Positions 1 to 6,087 of a stretch of 6,087 nt of DNA are shown piece after piece. The DNA lies in contig DDYM01000013.1 in assembly GCA_002347985.1 (NCBI GenBank), positions 28,080-34,166 of the forward strand. The letters run 5' to 3'. The stretch comes from Bacteroidetes bacterium UBA2234 (lineage in GTDB: Bacteria; Bacteroidota; Bacteroidia; NS11-12g; UBA955). The position numbers and the translations under genes were made by a program. How positions within the stretch are numbered: position 1 is the stretch's first letter; each line of letters opens with the position of its first letter. The notes under the pieces are model-generated. The model did no database searches and was not told where the DNA came from. It saw only the letters and a program-made list of their open reading frames with translations.

Positions 1-354
1 CCCGTCCCCGTTACCACTTTCGATTCGAAAAATTCAGTAAAAATATCGCACCTCCTGGGAAACGTTGCGGAATGGACCTCTACTTCTGCCTATGGTCACT
101 TATACAACAGCAATACAACCATTTTAAATACTACCGGGAACCTTATTCCCAACCCGCATCAACAAGTGAATGTTTTTGATTTAACCGGCTATCTTGTGGA
201 CGAAGTTGCTTTGCAATCGCACTATGTAATCAAAGGTGGATCTTGGGCACAAGAGTTTCATTATTTAGACCCATCAGCGGTTCAATTGATGCAATCCAAT
301 CATTCCACAAACTATGTTGGATTTCGGCCGGTGATACGATTCTACAAAAAATAA
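1..354 (+). CDS. C-terminal part of a SUMF1/FGE-sulfatase-fold protein (5' end outside window)
   Basis: The frame is open from base 1 to a TAA at 352-354, giving 117 residues with no start in view, so this is the tail of a longer gene. The ATG at 166 is internal and not the true start. Three landmarks of the formylglycine-generating-enzyme-like fold appear in the right order: GNVAEW (about residues 21-26 of the visible part), KGGSW (about 79-83) and VGFRPV close to the end. In Bacteroidota this fold occurs in gliding and type IX secretion lipoproteins such as GldJ and GldK and in many other exported proteins; too little is visible to choose among them. The cysteine pair that true FGE uses for catalysis follows the GGS motif. 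Here the stretch after GGSW has no cysteine, so I infer a structural or binding role rather than sulfatase maturation. It lies 91 bp upstream of the SusC gene on the same strand, and a promoter-like gap suggests a separate transcription unit. Confidence 0.8.
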   Translation, partial: PVPVTTFDSKNSVKISHLLGNVAEWTSTSAYGHLYNSNTTILNTTGNLIPNPHQQVNVFDLTGYLVDEVALQSHYVIKGGSWAQEFHYLDPSAVQLMQSNHSTNYVGFRPVIRFYKK

Positions 355-364
355 TATACAAATC

Positions 365-404
365 GTCAATTTGACACTTTTCCGTAATTGTATAATTGAC
401 ACTT
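365..404 (+). repeat. Tandem 9-bp direct repeat TTGACACTT, 25 bp apart, in the operon leader
   Basis: TTGACACTT occurs at 371-379 and again at 396-404, start to start 25 bp. The similarity extends a little upstream: 365-379 and 390-404 share GT, an A and then TTGACACTT. The first copy also forms a perfect dyad, GTCAA-T-TTGAC (365-375); the second is only partly symmetric. Its position just ahead of the operon makes it a candidate binding site for a regulator, or two overlapping -35/-33 promoter elements. Both readings are inference. Confidence 0.5.
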
Positions 405-425
405 CTTGATTTTTTATTTATATTG
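370..425 (+). promoter_or_regulatory. Putative promoter(s) of the susC-susD operon
   Basis: The Bacteroidota housekeeping promoter is TTTG (or TTG) at -33 and TAnnTTTG at -7. TTTG at 370-373 is followed after 17 bp by TATAATTG at 391-398, which differs from the -7 consensus by one base; transcription would begin about 40 bp before the SusC start. A second possibility overlaps it: TTGACA at 396-401, a 17-bp spacer, then TATATT(G) at 419-425, which would leave a leader of about 15 bases. I prefer the first for its fit to the phylum consensus. The region is AT-rich, so chance matches are a real risk, and no start site has been mapped. Confidence 0.45.
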
Positions 426-445
426 CCGACATATTTATTTGGCCT

Positions 446-3340
446 ATGTATTCTATTATACAAAAACAAAAAAAGCCTGCGCTAATATTGACTTCCTTAT
501 GGGTTTCGATATCCGCGTTTGCTCAAACAGGCACTGCGCCTAAAGTTACCGCAGAAGACACGAGTATCTCCAGTGTTGGAGACGTGGTAATTGTGGGTTA
601 CGGAAGACAGAGTCGTAGAAATTTGGTTGGATCCATCTCCACCGTGAGTGGCAAGGACATCACCGACATGCCCGCACCTTCTTTTGAGGCAGCGTTACAA
701 GGAAAAGCCGCCGGGGTACAGGTAATTGTGGGTAGTGGTATGGCAGGTTCTGCATCGCTTATCCGTATTCGTGGAGCATCCTCTATTTCCGCTGCGGGGG
801 ATCCTTTGTATGTGGTAGATGGAATTCCGATTTCTCAAGATTATTTCATGAATCGTTCCAATGGATCTAATTGGGGCGGAGGTTTCAATAACAACCCCTT
901 GGCAAGCATCAACCCAGATGATATCGAAAACATCGAAATCCTTAAAGATGCGGCAGCTACCAGTATTTATGGTTCTCGCGGAGCAAACGGGGTAATATTA
1001 ATCACCACCAAACGGGCGAAGAAAAAGGGGTTAAAGTTCGATGTGAGCGCTCGTTGGGGAAGTTCAAGTCCAACAAAAAAACCGGATTTCGTCAATGCAG
1101 ACCAATGGCTTCAATTGTACCAAGAAGCATGGCAAAACGACGGTAGAACGGGAACGCCTGATTTGAGTGTCAATGGCATTCGAATGACATGGGCCCAAGC
1201 CAACGACCCGAAAAATCACACCAATTGGATCGACCAAGTGATTGGAACTGGTTTTAAGCAGAATTATAATTTATCGGCCAATTATATGGGTAAGAATTTT
1301 GCGCTGAAAGGCATTCTATCCATGGACGACAATGGAAGTTTCATCATTGGAAACAAATACAATAGGGTTTCAGAACGCGTGAACATGGATTTCAAACCGA
1401 TGAAAGGGTTGAATATTCAAGTTTCGCAGTCTTTAAGTCGTGGTACAAACACGCGTGTTGATGCCTCTTGGGCTGGCGGATTGGGAAGTGCAATGAGCAC
1501 AATGCTACCCATCTATCCTTTGGAACAGCTTTACGACAGTGCTTCAAAATCCTATATCACCCCTGTGGGTCTTCAAACGATTAGAGACTTAAAAAATTGG
1601 AGAACGATCGAATTGAGATCGATTAATAACGCAAGCATCAGCTATGAAGTAAACAAAAACATCCATTTAAACTACAGTACAAGTGTGGATTACATGGATT
1701 ACAACGAATACCTTTATGAGCCCGCTGCGTTGATTAAACTTTACAATAGCAATTACAAGCAAAATGGCGATGCAAAGTGGTTCCCAAGTTGGACGATGAA
1801 CAGAAACCAGTTCTTTACCGCCCAATACGAAAAGGAACTTTCTAGAAATCACAACATCAGCTTCATGGGTGGTACAGAGTCACAGCATAGCATTACGCAC
1901 AGTAAATACGTTGAAAATTTCGACGCTACAGGCCCAATTGACCGTGTTGCCATTCCTGACACCGCCAAAATATCATACAGTAAAACTCCCTATGAATGGG
2001 CATTCATCAGTTATTTTGGTCGTTTTAACTACAGCTTCAAAAACAAGTTAAATTTCCAGCTCACAAGTCGTTGGGACGGTAGTTCTCGTTTCGGAAAAAA
2101 CAATCGTTACGGATTTTTCCCAGCTGCCGCTGTGGGTTATATCCTATCTGAAGAAAGATTCATGAAAAAATACAAATGGATCAATTTCATGAAACTCCGT
2201 GCCGGTATGGGTAAGAGTGGAAATGCCAACTTCGACAACTACGCACGTTGGGGTACGATCACACCATCGGGAAACCTTCCAACCTACAATGGTCAACCTC
2301 AGTTAGCCCCTGCCAGATTGGAAAATCCAAATTTGCGCTGGGAAAGCACTGTCAACTTTGATGCGGGGTTGGAAATGACCGTTCTCAAAGGTCGCATCAG
2401 CACCGAATTGACATATTACAGCAAAGTGACTAGCGATGTAATTATGAATGTCTCGATTCCGGTTTCTACGGGATTTGGAAGTTTCTATGATAACGTAGGT
2501 GGCATCACCAACAAAGGTTTAGAATTCTCAATTAAGACAGTCAATATTCGTCAGAAGAACTTCAATTGGACTACCAACTTCAGCGTAGCGAAGAACGTAA
2601 ACAAGATCACAAGTATCGGCGTATACTCTCCCGACGCTATCAGCGGTGGCACAAACGACACCCGTGTTGTATTAAACCAACCTGTAGGTACGAACTTCTT
2701 GGTGAGATTTTCACATGTTGACAAAGCAACGGGCGCCCCAGTATACTTGGACATCAACGGCAAAGAAACATACAAGTGGGATCCTGCAAACCGAGTGGCG
2801 GTTGGTAATGTATTGCCAAAAGCATTTGGAAACTTAGCCAACACAATTTCTTATAAAAATTGGGAAGTTAATGCCAACATTTATTTCAACTACGGCGGAA
2901 GTATTTTTGAAAGTTCCGTAAAGCGTCAGTTGAGCTTGATGACCGATTGGAATATGGACACACGTGTTATGGATCGTTGGCAGAACCCTGGCGACGATGC
3001 GTTGTACCCAAAAATGACCCTGAGCACATTCAATCATGGATCTACTACCCCATGGATCAATACAGATTTGTGGTTGCAAGACGGAAGTTATGTGCGTTTG
3101 AGAAGTTTGAACATCAGCTACAAGTTACCAAAAGCTTGGTTGCAGAAGTCGAAGTTTGACGCAGCCAAGGTAATGTTGGTAGGTACGAACCTATTAACTT
3201 GGACTCGCTACACAGGTATCGACCCTGAAATTGCACGCGATTTTGAAAACGCTACTGACCGAAACATGAGCGGTAGCATTACCTATTTAACAACGCCCCA
3301 AGAAAAGAGCGTGAGCTTGGCATTTAATTTTAGTTTTTAA
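446..3340 (+). CDS. SusC/RagA-family TonB-linked outer-membrane transporter
   Basis: This is the beta-barrel half of a SusCD importer, a TonB-powered channel in the outer membrane. Residues 1-26 look like a signal peptide (QKQKK, then a hydrophobic run ending SAFA before Q27). A TonB-box-like DVVIVGYG lies at 46-53. The plug follows at about 55-190 and carries the family hallmarks DPLYVVDGIPI (119-129) and LKDAAATSIYGSRGANGVIL (166-185). The rest, to 964, is barrel with many alternating aromatic strands, and the chain ends in phenylalanine (FNFSF), as expected of a Bam-assembled barrel. Only about 19 residues separate the signal peptide from the TonB box, so the carboxypeptidase-regulatory-like N-terminal extension of most SusC proteins (about 80 residues) is absent, which accounts for the shortish length. 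ATG 446 is the only plausible start: an in-frame TGA lies at 407-409, no ATG intervenes, and no Shine-Dalgarno is seen. The gene ends 2 bp before the SusD gene. Family is certain; substrate is unknown. Confidence 0.96.
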   Translation: MYSIIQKQKKPALILTSLWVSISAFAQTGTAPKVTAEDTSISSVGDVVIVGYGRQSRRNLVGSISTVSGKDITDMPAPSFEAALQGKAAGVQVIVGSGMAGSASLIRIRGASSISAAGDPLYVVDGIPISQDYFMNRSNGSNWGGGFNNNPLASINPDDIENIEILKDAAATSIYGSRGANGVILITTKRAKKKGLKFDVSARWGSSSPTKKPDFVNADQWLQLYQEAWQNDGRTGTPDLSVNGIRMTWAQANDPKNHTNWIDQVIGTGFKQNYNLSANYMGKNFALKGILSMDDNGSFIIGNKYNRVSERVNMDFKPMKGLNIQVSQSLSRGTNTRVDASWAGGLGSAMSTMLPIYPLEQLYDSASKSYITPVGLQTIRDLKNWRTIELRSINNASISYEVNKNIHLNYSTSVDYMDYNEYLYEPAALIKLYNSNYKQNGDAKWFPSWTMNRNQFFTAQYEKELSRNHNISFMGGTESQHSITHSKYVENFDATGPIDRVAIPDTAKISYSKTPYEWAFISYFGRFNYSFKNKLNFQLTSRWDGSSRFGKNNRYGFFPAAAVGYILSEERFMKKYKWINFMKLRAGMGKSGNANFDNYARWGTITPSGNLPTYNGQPQLAPARLENPNLRWESTVNFDAGLEMTVLKGRISTELTYYSKVTSDVIMNVSIPVSTGFGSFYDNVGGITNKGLEFSIKTVNIRQKNFNWTTNFSVAKNVNKITSIGVYSPDAISGGTNDTRVVLNQPVGTNFLVRFSHVDKATGAPVYLDINGKETYKWDPANRVAVGNVLPKAFGNLANTISYKNWEVNANIYFNYGGSIFESSVKRQLSLMTDWNMDTRVMDRWQNPGDDALYPKMTLSTFNHGSTTPWINTDLWLQDGSYVRLRSLNISYKLPKAWLQKSKFDAAKVMLVGTNLLTWTRYTGIDPEIARDFENATDRNMSGSITYLTTPQEKSVSLAFNFSF

Positions 3341-3342
3341 TC

Positions 3343-4725
3343 ATGAAAAAGACATTCACACAAACCTTAGCCATCGCAGTAGCTTTATTTACAGCGGTTA
3401 GCACATTTACGGGTTGTCAAAGCATAGAAACTCCCCCACCGAATGAATTATTGGTGGACGATGCAATCAAAACCACAGACGACCTTCAGCGTTTGCTTAA
3501 TGCGAGTTATAACGAGGTTGCCAACACCTTTGGTGGTTTTGCTCCCATGATGAGTGAAATGCAGTCCGATAACCTCAGCATGCCCAACAACAATGATTTG
3601 AAGGAATTGTACAGTCATAACGTTTTATTTTTCAATACAACCAGTGGCAGTTTCTATTCTATTTTGTATCGGGCAATTTTCCGTGCCAATTTCGTTCAAG
3701 ACAACATGGACAAGGTGGCGGATTTATCAGCAGCTGATAAAAATCGGATGCTAGGCGAAATCAAATTCATCCGTGCACTGTGTCATTTCACTGCCGTGAG
3801 AATGTATGCAAAACCTTATGGTTTCAGTGCAAAAAACGAGCACCCTGGAATCGCTATCGTATTAAAATCGTCAACCAAACCCAATCCAAGATTGTCTGTG
3901 GGTGAGGCGTACGATGCGATTTTGAGCGACTTAAAAGATGCTGAGACCTTATTGCCGGCAGAGAACGGGAATTACGCAGACAAAATGAGCGCCACCGCTT
4001 TGCTAGCCCATGTTTATTTCCAAATGGGAAAATACACAGACGCGGCGTCTTATGCATCTACCGTAATTGATTCTAAGAAATATACATTGAGTGATACCGT
4101 GAATTTATTCACTCCCGCTGCAAGTAGCGAACACATCTTCAAAATTGTAAGTACCGGTGTAAATGATAAGCGCAGTGGTGGATATTCAGACAACTATGCA
4201 CCTGGCAATCCCACCTGTCAATTGTCAAAAGCACTATGGGAATCCATGAAAGTGGACCTTGCCATTGACAAGCGTTTAAAATTGTTGACTGTGGTCAATG
4301 CAGGTGCTCAAAATGAGTTTATCAAAAGCGAAATGTTCAACGCCCCATATTTCAATGTTCCCGTTTTGCATTTAACACAGATGCATTTAATCAGAGCAGA
4401 GGCATTGGCAAAATCAGGTGGCGATTTAACCGTTGCAACTTCTGATATCAACGCCATTATCAAAAGGGCTTACACCGACAATAGCAAAGCCGTTGCTACT
4501 GGATCAACAGCACAACAGATTATTGATGCAACACGCAGCCAGCGTAGAATCGAATTGCTATTTCAAGGTGATCGCACCAACGAAATCAAGAGATTGGGCG
4601 CTATTGAAAGTCAGAACTTATACGTTCGCGGTCACCGATGGGATTGCGATGGATTTGTATTGCAATTCCCAATAACAGAAAAGACAAGTATTTTTGAAAT
4701 TAACCCAACAGGAGGTTGTAACTAA
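3343..4725 (+). CDS. SusD/RagB-family nutrient-binding outer-membrane lipoprotein
   Basis: This is the surface lid that binds ligand and closes over the SusC barrel. The signal peptide ends in a lipobox FTGC, with C25 as the lipidated residue. Family features include an early helix with YSILYRAIFRANFVQDNM (105-122), the very typical GEIKFIRALCHFTAVRMY (138-155), TPR-like helices in ATALLAHVYFQMGKYTDAAS (217-236), and a C-terminal RRIELLFQGDR (401-411) followed by QFPITEKT (441-448), matching the usual ERRIELAFEGDR and PIP endings. At 460 residues it is slightly short but complete. Residues after C25 (QSIET) have only one acidic side chain, a weak match to the surface-export signal of Bacteroidota lipoproteins. 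The start lies 2 bp after the SusC stop with no Shine-Dalgarno, which suggests coupled translation with its partner. The stop overlaps the next ATG (TAATG). The ligand cannot be read from sequence. Confidence 0.95.
   Translation: MKKTFTQTLAIAVALFTAVSTFTGCQSIETPPPNELLVDDAIKTTDDLQRLLNASYNEVANTFGGFAPMMSEMQSDNLSMPNNNDLKELYSHNVLFFNTTSGSFYSILYRAIFRANFVQDNMDKVADLSAADKNRMLGEIKFIRALCHFTAVRMYAKPYGFSAKNEHPGIAIVLKSSTKPNPRLSVGEAYDAILSDLKDAETLLPAENGNYADKMSATALLAHVYFQMGKYTDAASYASTVIDSKKYTLSDTVNLFTPAASSEHIFKIVSTGVNDKRSGGYSDNYAPGNPTCQLSKALWESMKVDLAIDKRLKLLTVVNAGAQNEFIKSEMFNAPYFNVPVLHLTQMHLIRAEALAKSGGDLTVATSDINAIIKRAYTDNSKAVATGSTAQQIIDATRSQRRIELLFQGDRTNEIKRLGAIESQNLYVRGHRWDCDGFVLQFPITEKTSIFEINPTGGCN
4710..4715 (+). 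promoter_or_regulatory. Strong Shine-Dalgarno AGGAGG inside the end of the SusD gene
   Basis: AGGAGG at 4710-4715 lies 9 bases before the ATG at 4725 and also encodes the Gly-Gly near the SusD C-terminus (TGGCN). None of the other three starts in the operon has such a site, and Bacteroidota generally make little use of it. With the TAATG overlap it supports ATG 4725 as the start of the third gene. Functional use is inferred. Confidence 0.55.
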
Positions 4726-5222
4726 TGAAAAAGACAATTCAAATTGCGGCATTATCTATCCTGCTTTGTGGCGCGATGATAGGCTGTAGACCAGAAAAAA
4801 GAACTTTGGGACCTAAACCAAGTCAAACCGAAGGCATTTCAAATACCGGCTGGATTCTTTCACGCGTAGATGAAATCGATGTAAACGTTCAATTGGCGTT
4901 TGTTGAAAGCGACACCCTAATGAATGTCACCGAAACCTATATCGATGGCACGCCAATGGAAATCTCTTTCACAAAAGATGGTTCCTACTCTATTACCAGT
5001 GGCGCAGGAAGTCAACTCTTCAAAATCAACGCAGGTTCTTGGAAATTCGACAATGCAGATTACCCCAGTAAGATAGTTTTTGACGATGGAACCGCGGGAG
5101 TTAATACATTGAAAATGATGAGACCTGTGCGTCCCCAAGACAACTATTTGGTTTTAAAATACAATAAAATTTGCGGAGGAAAACGTACCGTGAGTTATCA
5201 TTTAACCTTTAGCAGAAAATAA
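4725..5222 (+). CDS. Small lipocalin-like lipoprotein, possibly DUF5004-type, of a SusCD operon
   Basis: The 165-residue product has a lipoprotein signal peptide (MKKT, hydrophobic run, MIGC with C21 lipidated), so it is anchored in a membrane and exported. After a short polar linker (about 22-40) the chain looks all-beta: GW at 42-43 opens the fold, FTKDGSYSI at 82-90 and GSWKFDN at 104-110 form turns and strands, and the chain closes with a final strand YHLTFSRK. The GW opening, a middle GSW-F strand and a terminal beta strand resemble the small lipocalin-like lipoproteins (DUF5004 and similar) common beside SusC/SusD; I recall the pattern and have not searched it. After C21 the residues RPEKR are basic, not acidic, so a surface-export signal is not evident and the protein may face the periplasm. 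It overlaps the SusD gene by one base, with a strong ribosome site ahead. A role in ligand binding or in stabilising the SusCD complex is inference only. Confidence 0.72.
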   Translation: MKKTIQIAALSILLCGAMIGCRPEKRTLGPKPSQTEGISNTGWILSRVDEIDVNVQLAFVESDTLMNVTETYIDGTPMEISFTKDGSYSITSGAGSQLFKINAGSWKFDNADYPSKIVFDDGTAGVNTLKMMRPVRPQDNYLVLKYNKICGGKRTVSYHLTFSRK

Positions 5223-5228
5223 TTGGCC

Positions 5229-6086
5229 ATGAAAAAGTTATTAATATTCAGTTTGATCTTCCTCATTGGTTTGTCAAAACTACAGGCACAAAAAGCATGG
5301 GCCACTCCAGATCCAATCAACCCCAACGATTCTATTACAATTTGGGTAGATATTAAAAAATGTGATCGTCAACAATTGGCAGGTACTACCGACCCATTGT
5401 ACATGTGGACTTGGTCGCCCAAGGAGCATCCGAAAGGACACCCACTCAACAACGGAACATGGCTAGCAAGCAACGATGCCCTACAGATGCGTTCTGCGGG
5501 AAATGACCTCTACTTCTACCGAATGATTCCTACCGCGTTTTACGAAGTAACAGCGGCTGAATTGTACAACAACGACATTAGCTTGTTGCTAAAGAAGAAA
5601 GACGGTACAGGCACAGCTGCAGGTGAAGACAAAACAGAAGACTTAAAAATCGATCTCGCACCGCCAGTAACCGGTCCTCAAAAAGTATCGCCTTTTCCAC
5701 GCTTGGCGAAGAAGGACACTTTGAGTATTGGCGCTTCTGATGTGTTAACGATTATCTACGACAGAAATTTGGAGACCAAAGACACACTGAAAGACAAAGA
5801 AGATTTCTATCTGTATGCAAAGGCAAGAACCGGTCCTGGATTAACCGATTTTATTCAATTTGTATCAATTACCAAAGTAGCGACAGAACCAAAACTTGCG
5901 ATGAAAAATCTGGGTGGAGGGAAGTTCGCATTGAGCATGATTCCCAATAAGTTCTTTGCGTCGGTAAACCCTACAAACCAGAAGATTCTATCGGTACAAT
6001 TTCAAATTGTAAGGGGTAAAATCCGAAACTCTAACGACACTGTAGACGGCACTTACGAGTACTTCTTGAATCAAAATTGCGAGTAA
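5229..6086 (+). CDS. Secreted two-domain beta-rich protein, SusE/SusF-like position, function unknown
   Basis: ATG 5229 is preferred over the in-frame TTG at 5223 because it starts a classic signal peptide, MKKLLIFSLIFLIGLSKLQA, cleaved before Q21. There is no lipobox, so the mature 265 residues are probably free in the periplasm or exported further; no T9SS C-terminal sorting domain is recognisable. Two related domains follow, at about 34-143 and 171-281. Both open with D-x-[IL]TI-x-x-D, then LYMW/FYLY, then a 21-residue block ending MIP-x-x-F-[YF], then a strand (ISLLLKKKDG/LSVQFQIVRG), at nearly identical spacing. The first keeps W39, W60, W62 and W78; the second has no tryptophan. Exported proteins with tandem beta domains and exposed aromatics in this operon position often bind glycans, as SusE and SusF do, but no direct family match is claimed. 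It starts 6 bp after the previous stop and is the last gene in view; the stop TAA is one base from the window end, so the operon may continue. Confidence 0.8.
   Translation: MKKLLIFSLIFLIGLSKLQAQKAWATPDPINPNDSITIWVDIKKCDRQQLAGTTDPLYMWTWSPKEHPKGHPLNNGTWLASNDALQMRSAGNDLYFYRMIPTAFYEVTAAELYNNDISLLLKKKDGTGTAAGEDKTEDLKIDLAPPVTGPQKVSPFPRLAKKDTLSIGASDVLTIIYDRNLETKDTLKDKEDFYLYAKARTGPGLTDFIQFVSITKVATEPKLAMKNLGGGKFALSMIPNKFFASVNPTNQKILSVQFQIVRGKIRNSNDTVDGTYEYFLNQNCE
5328..5657 (+). other. First copy of the duplicated beta domain (Trp-rich)
   Basis: This segment encodes residues 34-143 of the last protein. Landmarks are DSITIWVD (34-41), LYMWTWSP (57-64), NGTW (75-78), a block from L85 to Y105 containing MIPTAFY, ISLLLKKKDG (117-126) and EDLKIDL (137-143). 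It carries all tryptophans of the mature protein after residue 24 (W39, W60, W62, W78), which are candidates for stacking on a sugar ring; that role is inferred. Confidence 0.55.
5739..6071 (+). other. Second copy of the duplicated beta domain (no Trp)
   Basis: This segment encodes residues 171-281. Landmarks DVLTIIYD (171-178), FYLYAKAR (193-200), a block L223-F243 containing MIPNKFF, LSVQFQIVRG (254-263) and TYEYFLN (275-281) fall at offsets 22, 52, 83 and 104 from the first residue, against 23, 51, 83 and 103 in the first copy. The aromatic loop of the first copy is replaced and no tryptophan remains. Confidence 0.5.
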
Positions 6087-6087
6087 C

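Noticed and set aside
75..87. GACCTCTACTTCT, also present at 5505-5517 with similar flanks
   Set aside because: The two copies are read in different frames (tail of GNVAEWTSTS versus NDLYFY) in unrelated genes, so a short chance match is more likely than a repeat element.
365..375. GTCAATTTGAC dyad as a transcription terminator for the upstream gene
   Set aside because: The stem is only 5 bp and AT-rich with a one-base centre, and no T-run follows directly (the run of T is at 410-415). It is more likely an operator-like dyad or chance.
230..469. Minus-strand open frame of 79 codons across the upstream gene tail and the operon leader
   Set aside because: It opposes a recognisable coding tail, has no family features or signal peptide, and ends in the promoter gap; it reads as a chance antisense frame. 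The same applies to minus-strand frames at 1667-1852, 2551-2844, 2834-3079, 3854-4057 and 4917-5138.
2947..3159. Plus-strand overlapping frames inside the SusC and SusD genes (also 1869-2051 and 4433-4675)
   Set aside because: They lie wholly inside strongly supported genes in another frame, with no recognisable protein features.
5223..5228. TTG at 5223 as the start of the last gene
   Set aside because: It would add only two residues before a canonical MKK signal peptide; ATG at 5229 is the normal choice.
1..6087. Insertion sequences, CRISPR arrays, tRNA or rRNA genes
   Set aside because: I read both strands for transposase motifs, regularly spaced repeats and RNA-gene landmarks and saw none; the window is almost fully coding apart from 91 bp.

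Overview
The window comes from a member of the Bacteroidota. The evidence is an adjacent SusC/SusD pair, a class of outer-membrane import machine confined to this phylum, together with lipoprotein signal peptides, AT-rich leaders and mostly absent Shine-Dalgarno sequences. The codon use and moderate GC fit an environmental Chitinophagia, Saprospiria or Sphingobacteriia lineage better than gut Bacteroides, but that placement is a guess.

All genes lie on the + strand. Bases 1-354 are the 3' end of a gene whose product ends in a formylglycine-generating-enzyme (SUMF1)-like fold; the remainder lies outside the window. Bases 355-445 are an AT-rich gap that probably holds the promoter of the next operon. 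It contains two copies of TTGACACTT 25 bp apart, plus sequences resembling the Bacteroidota -33/-7 promoter. Bases 446-6086 hold four tightly packed genes: a SusC-type TonB-dependent transporter (964 aa), a SusD-type substrate-binding lipoprotein (460 aa), a small lipocalin-like lipoprotein (165 aa) and a secreted protein with two related beta-rich domains (285 aa). The gaps are 2 bp, a 1-base overlap (TAATG) and 6 bp, so the four are almost certainly one transcript.

By analogy with Sus and Rag systems, SusC forms the barrel, SusD is the lid that binds the ligand outside the cell, and the two downstream exported proteins occupy the place of SusE/SusF-like accessory surface binders. TonB would power uptake. 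No glycoside hydrolase, peptidase, sulfatase or local regulator is visible, so the substrate (glycan, peptide or other) cannot be told from this window.

The most distinctive points are: the SusC lacks the usual N-terminal carboxypeptidase-regulatory-like extension; the last gene encodes an apparent tandem domain duplication in which only the first copy keeps tryptophans; a strong AGGAGG sits inside the susD end ahead of the third gene; and the operon promoter has a repeated motif. I see no mobile element, CRISPR array, RNA gene or clearly new system. The locus is best read as a compact accessory SusCD uptake operon with two poorly characterised partners.
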